From: Clostridia bacterium | GTDB lineage: Bacteria > Bacillota > Clostridia > Oscillospirales > Acutalibacteraceae | Direction of reading: 5' to 3' | DNA: 64,000 nt | Assembly: GCA_017430535.1 (NCBI GenBank) | Contig: JAFRMR010000020.1 | Location: 20,298 to 84,297, forward strand | Part shown: one piece after another, positions 1 to 9,548 of the stretch | Layout: every line of letters starts with the position of its first letter | Position numbering within the stretch: position 1 is the first letter of the stretch | Made by a program: the position numbers and the translations under genes | The notes under the pieces: model-generated | Seen by the model: the letters and a program-made list of their open reading frames with translations, nothing else | What the model was told of the DNA's origin: nothing | The model's database searches: none

Positions 1-3000
1 AGGTTATAACTGTTAATAGTGTAAGAGGCATTACCGTTGATATTGTATGCAGGCATTGTTGCCGGCAGAGTGTTGTTAGGCAGGGTAGTGCCGTTGTCTC
101 TGGTCCAGGTCCAGCCGGCGAAGGTATGACCTTCTTTAGCGGCGGCTGTGGGTACAGTCAGAGGCGTGGTGTATTTAACAGTTGACGGATGTGTACCGGA
201 ATTATCGGTATAAATAAAGTTATATTCGTGAAGATTGAATCTGGCAACAAGCTGGGTGGTACCGTTACCGTTAATGGTGCCGGATGTTACTGAATGATCT
301 GCATCAAAATCATAACCGGTTCTCTGCATCTGGCTGGGTGAAAGCGCAACGGGATCGTCTGTGGTGCCGGAGAAGGTTTCTATGATTTCGTCAACAGTGC
401 CGTCATACTTCTCAAGAATGGTCTTGATGGTGTAATTTGCCGAACCGGCAGCACTTCTGTAATTGAAGACCATATTTTCGGCCTTCTGTACGGTATCGGT
501 GGGGAACCAGTAAGCGCCGGTGTAGCCCTCATAAGTGGGCAGAGCAATCGTAGGAATCTGCTCATCATAATAAACATCGCGCTCAGCTATAATCTCGCCG
601 TCTTTACCATACCAGATATCGTGGTAAAGATTCTTTGTACCTGTGGAGTAAACATCAATACTCTCTGCAGGCATGGTGGCGGGAAGTGACTGACCGGCGG
701 AAGTGAGCCAGGGTGAATAGGTCCAGCCGGTTGCTGTCTTGACAGGCCTTGCGTTAATCTGCGCACCGAAAGCATAGCTGTCACTGCCGTAAACGGTGTA
801 GGTGCCCTGATCGGTATCTCTTACATAGTAAGTAACAGTGTAGGCGCCTTCGGTCCACTGAGCGGTAACAGTCAGGTCTTCTGCAGGCATAGTACCGGGA
901 AGTGCGGGTGACCAACCGGAGAAGGAGTTACCCTGCTTGGAGGGGTTGGCGGGGGGAACGATGGTATCGCCGTAGGAATAATCCTGAACTATGTTGGGTT
1001 CGCCGTTATCAAGAACATAAGTTACATGATAGGTTACGGCATTCCACAGTGCGGTGATTGTAAGGTCGCTTGCAGGCATGGTTGCGGGGATAGTAGTATC
1101 CCAACCTGCGAAGGTTGAACCCGTCTTGGAGGGGTTTGCAGGAGCGGTTACGGCAGCGCCGTAAGCATAACTCTGAACAATATTTGCCTGACCGTTAGCT
1201 AAAACATAGGTAATACGGTAGGTATTTATATTATAGGTAGCATCATAGGTAACATCATTATCGGGCATTACGGAATCAACTGACCATCCGCTGAAGGTGT
1301 AACCCTCACGGGCGGGAACGTCGGTGGGAGGATAAATCCTTGCGCCGGCGGCCACGGTCTGCTGGGCGTAATAAACGCCGTCAATGGTGTAGGTTACGGT
1401 ATGGCTGTTGCCTACATATCTGGCAGTCCATACAGTATTTGCGGCGGGAACGGTTGCAGTGCCGATATCGGCAAGATTAACAACGGTACCGTCGGCAGCT
1501 TCCCAGTAAGCGAAGGTCTTGCCTTCAACTGCGGGAGCGGGAGGACAAACAAGGACATCACCGTAGGTCTGAGAACCGGAAGAAATAGTGGTGCCGATGT
1601 TTGAAAGGAAGGTCATGGTGTAGGAATTGGCGGTAAAGGTACCGGTAATAACTACATCATTATCGGGCATTGTGGCAGGTACATTCTGCCAGCCGCTGAA
1701 GGTATGTCCGGTCCTTGAAGGTGCCTGAGCAGGCGCAGGAATGGACGAACCGTAAGCGACATTGGGAATTACTTCATAATTTTCACCGTCAATCTGATAG
1801 GTTACGGTGTGGGTGTTGACGGTAAAGTCAGCAGCAACGGATATATCCTGCGCGGGCATGGTTGAGGGGATTCCCGTCCAGCCGTTGAAGGTATAACCGG
1901 TCTTTGAAGGATTGGCGGGAGGAACGATGGTCTCCCCTTCTTCATACTGCTGGGTTGTATATGTGCTGCCGTCAACAGTATAAGTGATTGTGTATTTATC
2001 GGCTACAATCTCGGCCCACTGTGCGGTAACCGTAAGGTCATTGCCGGGCATTACGGGAGGAATCGGAGGATTCCAGCCGTTGAAGGTGTAGCCTTCTTTT
2101 GTGGGATCGGCGGGAGGCGTAATTGCCGCGCCTTCCACATAGCTGGTCGTGGTATTGGGCTGGCCGTTATCGTAAACAATTGTAAGGATGTAACTCCAGG
2201 TGGCGGTTACGGTAACATCCGCATTGCCCATAGTCTGCGGAAGTCCGCTCCAGCCTGCGAAGGTAGCACCCTGCTTTGTGGGATCGGCAATAGGCGTGAT
2301 TGCCGCGCCCTCGGCGTAAACCTGAGTGCCCAGAACAGTCTGACCGTCAACATAAGTTACGGTATGGCCCCAGACAGCAGTAAAGGTTACATCATCGGTT
2401 ACGGTATAGGTAGCGCCGGGCTGAAGCACGGTGGCTCCGTTGTCGGCAGTCCAGCCTACAAGAACATAGCCCTGCTTAGTGTAATTGGGCAATGTAATGG
2501 TATCGCCATCATCAATTTCGTCCTGAGTAAGAGCGGTAATGGTGTTGGCGCCGTCCATAAAGGTTGCAGTATAGGTCTGAGCTGCAGGAGCTTCGCCAAG
2601 CATAAAGACATGGTCGCAACCTGTCATATCAACAACAACACCCAGGTTGTAGGAGTTGTCTTCATCAGCTGCATCTGTTAAATCATCAAGAACGCAGTTG
2701 AATGCCTGTGCGCGCTGACCATTTGTAACATTGGAACAGCTGTTTATATCAATACCGAGGTCGCCGATAAGGTAATCATTAACTCCGTCGCTGTCGGTAT
2801 CAAAGGGGTTGACTGTGGAATAGTTGGTTGCATTTGCTTTTGCCTTATGATAGGGCTCTGCTTCTGTTCTTACGGTAATAATCCAGTCAAACAGCCATTC
2901 ATTTGTCTGAGAATAAAGACCTTCAAAACGGCCGATATTGCCGATACTTACTGTAGCAAGATAATAATCCAGCGAATTCAGAAGGGCAGCATCAAGGCCG

Positions 3001-3707
3001 GTTTTGTTTACAGTCATACCTGAATGCTGTGAGATGGTCTTCGGGCTGATTTCAATCGTGGTTTCGGGATCATCGCCGCCGGTTACATCGTCGGTAATCA
3101 TGGGGTTAAGGCTGTTTATCGCATCGGGAGCCTTCATAGCCATTGCGGTATAACCTGTGTTGTTAAGACCGTCACCCTGCTTATCAAGGTTTGAAACCCA
3201 GTAGCCTTTGTTTGTGTAGGTGGGACCGTTAAAGTCAAAGAACCTTCTGGAGCCCATAATTACGGCATTGAAGCCGGTAATATAAACATTGGATTTGCAA
3301 TAGGCTCTGAGTGTAAGCTCATCGCCGGGCTCTACATAGTGGTCGGTAAGTTCGCCATCGCTTTCATATACTTCAATACCGTAGTAAATGAAAGGCTCGT
3401 TCTGATACTCAGTGCAGAGATCAGAATAAGACTTGATGCCAAACGGGTGGGTAGTGCTGTTATAGTTCTGATATGTTCTGTTATAAGAATTGAATGTCTG
3501 AGGCGTTACAGCCTGCCAGTCGCTGCTGCCATTACGGTAAGCCCTGTAGAAAACATCGGTAACACCGTTTTTATTTCTGAACGAGAGCTCTTCAACCTGC
3601 GGGGGGTTAATATCTGCGTTTGCCACAACCGAACCAAGGCAGGTCAGCATTCCGAAAGCCATAACAAAAGCCATAACGGCGCTCAGAAAGCGCTTGAAAT
3701 TAGACAT
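1..3707 (-). CDS. Secreted InlB/Flg_new-repeat surface protein, C-terminus beyond window
   Basis: The gene runs off the left edge, so its C-terminus is unseen. The ATG at 3707-3705 follows an AAGGAGG ribosome site at 3719-3725 on the minus strand. Residues 1-31 form a signal peptide (basic MSNFKR start, hydrophobic core, VVANA cleavage region). Residues 32-370 match no family I know; near residue 300 a DTDSDGVND stretch resembles a calcium loop. From about residue 375 (nt 2585) to the edge, the protein is a tandem array of 55-70 residue repeats with the pattern GYTFxGW..P..MP..D(L/V)TVTAxW, the InlB B-repeat/Flg_new beta-grasp family. I read about ten. Such arrays form rigid stalks on surface proteins and adhesins. 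It lies 84 bp behind the dockerin protein on the same strand, so co-transcription is likely. Its anchor or binding domain, if any, is outside the window. Confidence 0.85.
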   Translation of the reverse strand, partial: MSNFKRFLSAVMAFVMAFGMLTCLGSVVANADINPPQVEELSFRNKNGVTDVFYRAYRNGSSDWQAVTPQTFNSYNRTYQNYNSTTHPFGIKSYSDLCTEYQNEPFIYYGIEVYESDGELTDHYVEPGDELTLRAYCKSNVYITGFNAVIMGSRRFFDFNGPTYTNKGYWVSNLDKQGDGLNNTGYTAMAMKAPDAINSLNPMITDDVTGGDDPETTIEISPKTISQHSGMTVNKTGLDAALLNSLDYYLATVSIGNIGRFEGLYSQTNEWLFDWIITVRTEAEPYHKAKANATNYSTVNPFDTDSDGVNDYLIGDLGIDINSCSNVTNGQRAQAFNCVLDDLTDAADEDNSYNLGVVVDMTGCDHVFMLGEAPAAQTYTATFMDGANTITALTQDEIDDGDTITLPNYTKQGYVLVGWTADNGATVLQPGATYTVTDDVTFTAVWGHTVTYVDGQTVLGTQVYAEGAAITPIADPTKQGATFAGWSGLPQTMGNADVTVTATWSYILTIVYDNGQPNTTTSYVEGAAITPPADPTKEGYTFNGWNPPIPPVMPGNDLTVTAQWAEIVADKYTITYTVDGSTYTTQQYEEGETIVPPANPSKTGYTFNGWTGIPSTMPAQDISVAADFTVNTHTVTYQIDGENYEVIPNVAYGSSIPAPAQAPSRTGHTFSGWQNVPATMPDNDVVITGTFTANSYTMTFLSNIGTTISSGSQTYGDVLVCPPAPAVEGKTFAYWEAADGTVVNLADIGTATVPAANTVWTARYVGNSHTVTYTIDGVYYAQQTVAAGARIYPPTDVPAREGYTFSGWSVDSVMPDNDVTYDATYNINTYRITYVLANGQANIVQSYAYGAAVTAPANPSKTGSTFAGWDTTIPATMPASDLTITALWNAVTYHVTYVLDNGEPNIVQDYSYGDTIVPPANPSKQGNSFSGWSPALPGTMPAEDLTVTAQWTEGAYTVTYYVRDTDQGTYTVYGSDSYAFGAQINARPVKTATGWTYSPWLTSAGQSLPATMPAESIDVYSTGTKNLYHDIWYGKDGEIIAERDVYYDEQIPTIALPTYEGYTGAYWFPTDTVQKAENMVFNYRSAAGSANYTIKTILEKYDGTVDEIIETFSGTTDDPVALSPSQMQRTGYDFDADHSVTSGTINGNGTTQLVARFNLHEYNFIYTDNSGTHPSTVKYTTPLTVPTAAAKEGHTFAGWTWTRDNGTTLPNNTLPATMPAYNINGNASYTINSYN

Positions 3708-3746
3708 GTATACCTTCTCCTCCTTATAGAATGAGGATTATATCCC

Positions 3747-3767
3747 CGGCGGAGGGTTGCTCCGCCG
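3747..3767 (-). repeat. Hairpin between the two giant surface-protein genes
   Basis: A perfect 7-bp stem (CGGCGGA at 3747-3753 with TCCGCCG at 3761-3767, 7-nt loop) lies between the dockerin gene and the repeat protein. No T-run follows on the minus strand, so it is not a clear intrinsic terminator. An mRNA-stability or attenuation role is possible. Confidence 0.5.
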
Positions 3768-3791
3768 AGAACAATCGCTTAAAAGTTAATA

Positions 3792-6700
3792 TTATACATA
3801 CTTGCCTGTGGTCTGGCTGATGTATCTTACCTGGTTAAATACATACTTTGCAATGGTAAGGTCGTTAAGGCCGAATCCGCCGTCGCCGTTAACATCTGCA
3901 CCGCCTGCAAATTTTCTTTCAGCAAAGGAAGCTTCGGAATTACAATACTGATATCCGTCAACCTGAGCATTTGTTCTCTTAAGGTTGTTGATATCTTTAC
4001 CGTCAATTGAGCAGTCGCCGTTAACATCACCGCGGTATGCAACTATATAGAATGCAAGGGGAGCATCAGTTGATTCATCTCTGATGATTATGTATGAACC
4101 TGTGCCGTATTCTTCTCTGGCTGCGTTAACGGGAACAACATCAACATAGCAGCCTTCTACTGTGAACATTTCCTCAAGAGTCTCTCCGGTTGCGTTTTCA
4201 GGCACACCGTAAAGAACACCGTCAACAGTATAAACAACATCATTGCCGTTTTCTGTTATGGTTACAGTTTCGAGGCCGTAACCGTCTACAAAGATTGCAT
4301 CATCATCCATAACAATAGCTGTGTATTCTGCACCGCTGCCTTCATAGACACTTGATGTATCAAGCTCAAATGTGGCTGAGGATGAGCCGAAGGGAACAAG
4401 GGCTTCCTGTGCAGCGGTGATTGCTGCTGCGGCTTTGTCGATTACATCCTGATCGGACTTGGCAAGACCCTTGCCGTTGGTGTAGTTGCTCAGAAGAATG
4501 TCGCCGGCCTTGATTGCTCCGAGGAATGCAATGTAGCTTTCGGGAGTGTAGACAGACTGCTCTGAAGCTTCTTCTTCAACAACAGCACCTGTTGTAGTAT
4601 TGAGACCGTAACCTTCGACATTGTTGTTGATAAAGTCTTTTGCAGAAGTAACAATGCCGGAAAGCTGAGTGTAGTTTGCGCCTTCTGCAAGATTCTTCCA
4701 GGCTTCAATAAGCTTGGTAAGAGCACAGTTGACCATTTCGGCTGTTGCATTTTCGTTACCGGCAACAGCATTTGCAAATGTCAAGGCATGGCTGTAAGCT
4801 GCCCATGAACCGGTTGACCAGGATTTTTCCTGCTCGGTTCTGTCAGCAAATCCGGGGCCGCCCTCAGCCTTTGGAGTCAGAGCCCAGTTGAGCTTGGACT
4901 TGTTGGCATCAATGGGAATAAGTCTGCCGGCAGTAAGTGACAGCCTGTGAAGAGCGTATGCGGATTCAACTGCCTTGATGGCCGTTGTATTCTCGGTAAC
5001 ATCCGTCTTGTAGTTGTCAACCGTGGTGGCATATTCTTCCTTCTGAGCAACAGTCATATTGTTGTAGTCTTCCTCAGAAGTCCATACCCACTTATATTCT
5101 CTGTCGATAAGGCCGTTTGCATAGCTTACGGCATCCTTCATATTCCTGTAGGTGTGACCTACATAGTTTCTCATACCGACGAAGCCGTAGCCGGATTCGT
5201 AGTATTCTTTATAATCCTGATAGTAAACGGTGTAATCGCCTTCAGAACCTTCTGCATCATAGCTGGCTCTGGTGTAATTATAAGGAAGTACATTGTTAAC
5301 TGCATTCCAGAGAGCTAAAGCGCCTTCACTCTTTTCCCACTGCTTTATGGTTTCAATCTGAGTATAAAGAGTTCTGTAAAGGGTGAGGTAAGTGTTGCTT
5401 TCATTTATTGTGCCAACATTGGATGCATTAATATGACCTGCAAAACCACCATTTTGAGTATCACCGCCGTAGATATTGGGCTGGTAAACGAATGCTGCTG
5501 CACTCTTAAGAGCGTTGTAATAAGGAGTCCAGTAAGATGAACCGCCGCTCTTGAGGCCTGCAAGTGAACGGTTTGCGTTAACCGCATTCCTTACCAGTGA
5601 GGGAAGACCGAAGTCATCATAAATATGAATCCTGGTAGTGATTGTGCCGCTTACGCCGCCGACACTGATGGTGGTTGTGGCGGTGTATTCGCCGTCGGGA
5701 ATCCAGGTGACACCGTCGGGTGCCTCTTTGATTGCGGTCTTGATTCTCATGCCCCAATCATCTTCAACATAAGCTTCGCTGCCGTCTTCTTTCTGATACT
5801 CAAACTCGGTTCTCTTGAAGGATTCGGTATCAACTGAGAAGGGCATGAATGCGTAGGTACCGCCCTGGTGAGTAAGGCTCTGAGAAGTCGCCTCTTCTTC
5901 AGAGTTCTTGCTGACCCATGCTCTGTTTGCACCGGCGGAAATGCCTGCAGCAGTAACATTTACTGCAGTAAATGTATTCGGGTTAGGATTTTGAACACCC
6001 TGATTGGTTTTGGTATCCTCTATACGGAAGGAATATCCTTCAAGTTTTGAAAGGGAATCACCTGAGCTCAGATAAATATCAGTGGGGTACTGAATTGTAG
6101 CACCGTTGATAATGGTTGAATGAAGAGCTTCATCGTCGCCTTTATCGGATGCACTTACATAGCAGTAAGATGTGGAGGTAAGGGCTGTGCCGTTATTAAG
6201 GAAGTTGCCGTTTTCATCGGAAACTTTGTAAGAGAATGTAACCTCAAGCATCTGATTGTTGGAAAGGCCGCTGATATTACAGGGAACGCTGTCACCGGCC
6301 ATAATCACGGTGGAGTTGGGAGTAACACCGGTAATATCAAGGGTATTGCCCATGCCGGTACCGTCAATTATGGTACAGGTTGCGCCGGTAATTGTGTAAG
6401 AATACAGGCGGTCAATCTTGCGCTTGTAGTTATCGTTCTTATCTCTGAAGGAGGTGTTAACACCGCTGGAACCATTGTAAATGGAGAAGTCAATACCTTC
6501 GCTTGTGGCAGCTGCTACTGAGGGAAGGTGATTTTCCAGCTCTTTGAATTCCTGTTTGTCGGAAAGGTGGAGAACCATACAAACAATAGGAAGTGCTACG
6601 CCGGCAATAATCTTGCCTCTGCCTGTAAGGGTGTGGCCGTTGGCTTCGCCGGTAAATGTGTTGTTTGCCCCGAGAGTTCTTATAAGGTCACTTGCCATAC

Positions 6701-9161
6701 CGGCGAGCAGGCCGTTATTAAGGAATGTATCAATGCTTACTACTTCGTGATCGAATACATCGGGGAAGAGTACATCAAATATCCTGTGAACGGTATCAAC
6801 AAGAACGGTCTGGATATTGTCATAAGCAAAAGCACCGGAATCGTTCTTTGTAAGAAGAGTCTGAATGGGAAGAATGTTGAGGCCGAGAACGGGATATACA
6901 ATGTAATTAAACAAAATATTATATACAACGGAGCCTGCATAAGATGCTATTTCATTGCTTATCCAGGGACGGTTGTCGGGGCCGGATGTGCCGGTATTAT
7001 CGGCATCGATGGGGATAAGGGAGTTAACAAGAAGATCAAGATCGCCCCATACATCATTTGCGGTAAGGTTGGTTGTTTTGCCTTTATAGTCATCGCTCTT
7101 GAAATCAAGGGCAAGCAGGCACTGAGCAACATTGTTTATTTCGGTTGAAGCCCAGGTATAAACAGCCCACGCAGCAATGGTAACGGCTGTGGTGGTGTAG
7201 GAACCGCTGTCACCGAGATAGCCGAGAAGACCGGTCCTGTTAGTCGTACCGTTGTTGGTAACATTGTAGTTGGCGTCGGTTGCGGTAGCATTAAGGTTGG
7301 TATCAAGTACGGAGTTGAGGTTATAAGCCGCAACATCCATAAGAATGGCAAGAGCTTTGTTGACTACCGCCTCATAATAAGCCTGATCACTGTTGAAGTC
7401 GGAACGAACGGGAGCGGTATAGGTGAACTGAGGAATATCCTGATATGCAAGCTGGATGCAGGCCTGAAGTGCTACGCCGGCCAGATCATTGGTTGTGTTT
7501 CCTTCCGGGATATAGATATAGGAAACATTTGCATTCATTACCGATCTGAGAACATAGGCAAGCAGGGCCTGGTTACCCATAGCATTAACCTCGGCGGGAG
7601 TCTTGACCTCGCCTCTTTCAATGGCGCCTTCATCGAAGAAATCATCCTCGGTTACGCACATAAGGAACTTGAGGGCGCTGCAGAGGTTGTTTACAAGATA
7701 GCTGTTGTCGCCGTCGGTCCAGGTGAAGCTATAGCCCTCGTCTTCGGGGTTAAGCTTCCAGGTATAGGTTGTGGCTGCACCGGAGGTGGATTTGCTGCTG
7801 TATTTAATGATACTGTCTATGAACAGACCCAGGTTGTGGTTGAGAGCCAGAACGAAGGAGGTGTAACCGGTCATATCATAGTAAGGAACTGACATGGTTT
7901 CAGGATCGAAAATACGGAAGATCTTATCGCCTGAAACTTCTTCGGGAGCGTCGCCCAGATACAGGTAATCGTAAGTGGGGTTGATGAGGGGCTCGCCGTT
8001 GGCATCGGTCTTTACGCTGCCGTCTTCGTTAAGCTGGAATTCCTCTGTCTTGGCCTTATCGAAGGTGTAGCCCATCTTTTCGCGAACCCATCTCTTGGTG
8101 ATTCTGTTGAGAACGGGAACAAGAATGCCGTTGTAGGCCTGAAGGAACAGATCCTCAACAAAGGGATAAACCTCTTTGAGGTTGCTCAGGTTGATTCTGG
8201 AATAGCACTTGGAAGCATCCGGCTTTGCGGCGCCCTGGGAAACACGAACGAAATCGCCGAGGCCTACGGTTACCCAGTTATCATCATGAACCCAGCCGTA
8301 ATAGTCGTAAGCGTTGGTGTTGAGATCGCCTGTGACTATATTGCCTACGCCGCCCGAAGCTGTGTAGGAACGGAACTGGATTTCCTGGAATGCGATATGG
8401 GATGTGGTGTTCTGTGCAGAATAGAACAGGGAGTCAAGCTGCTTGAACTCGCCGAGGACATACTTGTTGAGGATATCCTGAGCAAGAATCATGGCATCTA
8501 CGGTTGTGCCGTCGTTATTGAGGTATTTTGCGGGAATTCTTCTGTCCTCAAAATATTCCCAATCTTCACCGAATCCTTCAATATCATCTGCAAGGCCGGT
8601 AAGCTGAATGAGCATACCGAAAGCAAGCTCTCTGACATCGAAAACATAATTTTTAATAAATGAATCAAGAATACCGAGGCTTACAGTGCCGTTAACATAC
8701 TTTTTGACAATGGGAGCCAGGGCTGAGATGAAGTCCAGCAAATCATAGATAACGGTCATATCGCCGTTGGATCTTTTGGTGTTGCTGATGTAGGGCATTG
8801 CATTACCCAGCAGGGAAGCATCGCCCAGAAGGTTGGACTCAAGAAGAGTACCTACATTGCTGTAAAGGGTTCTTACGCTGCCGATGGTGTGATCAACATC
8901 GCTGATTTCAAGGGTACCGACATAAATATCAAGCACCATCTTGTTTTCATCGAGCAAGCGGTCAAGAGCGTCAAGAGCCATTTCAGCGTACTGCTCGAGG
9001 GTGAAGACCGGCTGGTCAACATCATCATAAACAACGCTGTTCTTGACGGTTGCGGGGTCGCCCTTGTAGTTTGACTGGTATGCCGATGCGGCAACGGACA
9101 AGCTGCCGAGAAGCATAACCACTGCAAGAACAAGGGAAAGGATGCGAAGTGATTTTTTCAT
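3792..9161 (-). CDS. Giant secreted dockerin-domain protein (1789 aa)
   Basis: Residues 1-27 are a signal peptide (MKKS start, hydrophobic core, AASA cleavage site). The last 75 residues hold a type I dockerin-like module with two Ca-binding loops, DVNGDCSIDGKD and DVNGDGGFGLND, each followed by a helix. Dockerins bind cohesins on scaffoldins or the cell surface, so the protein is probably displayed in a complex; no cohesin is in the window. Residues of about 1490-1640 are helical and Ala-rich and resemble FIVAR-type modules. The remaining 1,400 or so residues match no catalytic family I recognise, and I see no glycosidase motif. A GGAGG site (cctcc on the plus strand near 9168) precedes the ATG. 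The transcript starts from the promoter at 9411-9439 and carries a long structured leader. Confidence 0.85.
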   Translation of the reverse strand: MKKSLRILSLVLAVVMLLGSLSVAASAYQSNYKGDPATVKNSVVYDDVDQPVFTLEQYAEMALDALDRLLDENKMVLDIYVGTLEISDVDHTIGSVRTLYSNVGTLLESNLLGDASLLGNAMPYISNTKRSNGDMTVIYDLLDFISALAPIVKKYVNGTVSLGILDSFIKNYVFDVRELAFGMLIQLTGLADDIEGFGEDWEYFEDRRIPAKYLNNDGTTVDAMILAQDILNKYVLGEFKQLDSLFYSAQNTTSHIAFQEIQFRSYTASGGVGNIVTGDLNTNAYDYYGWVHDDNWVTVGLGDFVRVSQGAAKPDASKCYSRINLSNLKEVYPFVEDLFLQAYNGILVPVLNRITKRWVREKMGYTFDKAKTEEFQLNEDGSVKTDANGEPLINPTYDYLYLGDAPEEVSGDKIFRIFDPETMSVPYYDMTGYTSFVLALNHNLGLFIDSIIKYSSKSTSGAATTYTWKLNPEDEGYSFTWTDGDNSYLVNNLCSALKFLMCVTEDDFFDEGAIERGEVKTPAEVNAMGNQALLAYVLRSVMNANVSYIYIPEGNTTNDLAGVALQACIQLAYQDIPQFTYTAPVRSDFNSDQAYYEAVVNKALAILMDVAAYNLNSVLDTNLNATATDANYNVTNNGTTNRTGLLGYLGDSGSYTTTAVTIAAWAVYTWASTEINNVAQCLLALDFKSDDYKGKTTNLTANDVWGDLDLLVNSLIPIDADNTGTSGPDNRPWISNEIASYAGSVVYNILFNYIVYPVLGLNILPIQTLLTKNDSGAFAYDNIQTVLVDTVHRIFDVLFPDVFDHEVVSIDTFLNNGLLAGMASDLIRTLGANNTFTGEANGHTLTGRGKIIAGVALPIVCMVLHLSDKQEFKELENHLPSVAAATSEGIDFSIYNGSSGVNTSFRDKNDNYKRKIDRLYSYTITGATCTIIDGTGMGNTLDITGVTPNSTVIMAGDSVPCNISGLSNNQMLEVTFSYKVSDENGNFLNNGTALTSTSYCYVSASDKGDDEALHSTIINGATIQYPTDIYLSSGDSLSKLEGYSFRIEDTKTNQGVQNPNPNTFTAVNVTAAGISAGANRAWVSKNSEEEATSQSLTHQGGTYAFMPFSVDTESFKRTEFEYQKEDGSEAYVEDDWGMRIKTAIKEAPDGVTWIPDGEYTATTTISVGGVSGTITTRIHIYDDFGLPSLVRNAVNANRSLAGLKSGGSSYWTPYYNALKSAAAFVYQPNIYGGDTQNGGFAGHINASNVGTINESNTYLTLYRTLYTQIETIKQWEKSEGALALWNAVNNVLPYNYTRASYDAEGSEGDYTVYYQDYKEYYESGYGFVGMRNYVGHTYRNMKDAVSYANGLIDREYKWVWTSEEDYNNMTVAQKEEYATTVDNYKTDVTENTTAIKAVESAYALHRLSLTAGRLIPIDANKSKLNWALTPKAEGGPGFADRTEQEKSWSTGSWAAYSHALTFANAVAGNENATAEMVNCALTKLIEAWKNLAEGANYTQLSGIVTSAKDFINNNVEGYGLNTTTGAVVEEEASEQSVYTPESYIAFLGAIKAGDILLSNYTNGKGLAKSDQDVIDKAAAAITAAQEALVPFGSSSATFELDTSSVYEGSGAEYTAIVMDDDAIFVDGYGLETVTITENGNDVVYTVDGVLYGVPENATGETLEEMFTVEGCYVDVVPVNAAREEYGTGSYIIIRDESTDAPLAFYIVAYRGDVNGDCSIDGKDINNLKRTNAQVDGYQYCNSEASFAERKFAGGADVNGDGGFGLNDLTIAKYVFNQVRYISQTTGKYV

Positions 9162-9231
9162 ATGCTACCTCCTGAAAAATATGACGTACGGACAATTGAT
9201 TTACCGGAATCCTGCCGCCGGACAGCCTGGG

Positions 9232-9249
9232 AAGCCTGCCGACAGGCTT
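9232..9249 (-). repeat. Strong hairpin in leader of the dockerin gene
   Basis: AAGCCUG (9249-9243 read on the minus strand) pairs perfectly with CAGGCUU (9238-9232) around a UCGG loop. It sits between the candidate aptamer and the ribosome site and has no T-tract after it, so it could belong to an expression platform acting on translation or RNA stability rather than termination. Confidence 0.5.
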
Positions 9250-9252
9250 GCT

Positions 9253-9406
9253 GCGACCGGCCGTTCTGTCAAAAAGCTTCGTCAACGCAACCGCACTTTA
9301 ACAGCCGGCCTGCATTGCCGATAAACATTGCCCATTTGCGGTTGCAAGGAAGCCGTCGGATTTGCCTTTTGGGGGCACTACTCCCTTGAGCCGACTATTT
9401 GGTCAC
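9253..9406 (-). promoter_or_regulatory. Structured 5' leader RNA, candidate riboswitch of unassigned class
   Basis: On the minus strand the predicted transcript start falls at or near GUGACC (9406-9401), which pairs with GGUCGC (9258-9253) to close a multi-branched fold. Inside are GUCGG/CCGAC, a GCC/GGC hairpin, GCUUC/GAAGC, and a perfect 9-bp helix GCAACCGCA/UGCGGUUGC. AAGGGAGUAGU near the 5' end recalls the first conserved loop of yybP-ykoY manganese riboswitches. The AAGGGA then AAAUCCGACGGC order faintly recalls the cobalamin riboswitch core. Neither fits throughout. The fold is read by eye; class and ligand are unknown. Confidence 0.4.
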
Positions 9407-9410
9407 TTAT

Positions 9411-9439
9411 AATATAACTAAATTTAAAAGAAAAGTCAA
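9411..9439 (-). promoter_or_regulatory. Sigma-A promoter of the dockerin/repeat-protein operon
   Basis: On the minus strand, TTGACT (9439-9434), a 17-bp spacer and TATATT (9416-9411). The expected start is about 9405, leaving a 5' leader of about 243 nt before the ATG at 9161. Confidence 0.7.
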
Positions 9440-9470
9440 TAAACCGCGGGAGCGAAAAAAAATTTTGGAA

Positions 9471-9506
9471 TTTTTTACAAAACAGGTTTTTCAGTTTTGT
9501 AAAAAA
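9471..9506. repeat. 13-bp perfect inverted repeat
   Basis: TTTTTTACAAAAC (9471-9483) and GTTTTGTAAAAAA (9494-9506) are exact reverse complements around a 10-nt spacer. It lies just upstream of the dockerin promoter and overlaps the T-tract of the alpha-galactosidase terminator. It may be a regulator site or a second terminator stem. Confidence 0.6.
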
Positions 9507-9548
9507 TAACACCTGCCCGGGGCAAAAGGCTGTCCCCGAGGCAGGTGT
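9501..9548 (-). terminator. Intrinsic terminator of the alpha-galactosidase gene
   Basis: A 9-bp outer stem ACACCTGCC (9509-9517) / GGCAGGTGT (9540-9548) with an inner GGGG/CCCC helix, followed on the minus strand by TATTTTTT (9508-9501). Confidence 0.85.

Noticed and set aside
1-3707. Several open frames on the plus strand across the repeat region
   Set aside because: They are antisense shadows of the repetitive minus-strand gene, with no ribosome sites and low-quality composition.
3792-9161. Plus-strand open frames of up to 206 codons within the dockerin gene
   Set aside because: They lack ribosome sites and family resemblance and lie opposite a gene with signal peptide and dockerin.
9253-9406. 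Assignment of the leader as a yybP-ykoY manganese or cobalamin riboswitch
   Set aside because: Only short stretches match each class. The 3' conserved AGACC of yybP-ykoY and a complete B12 box are not present in the expected places, so I left the class open.
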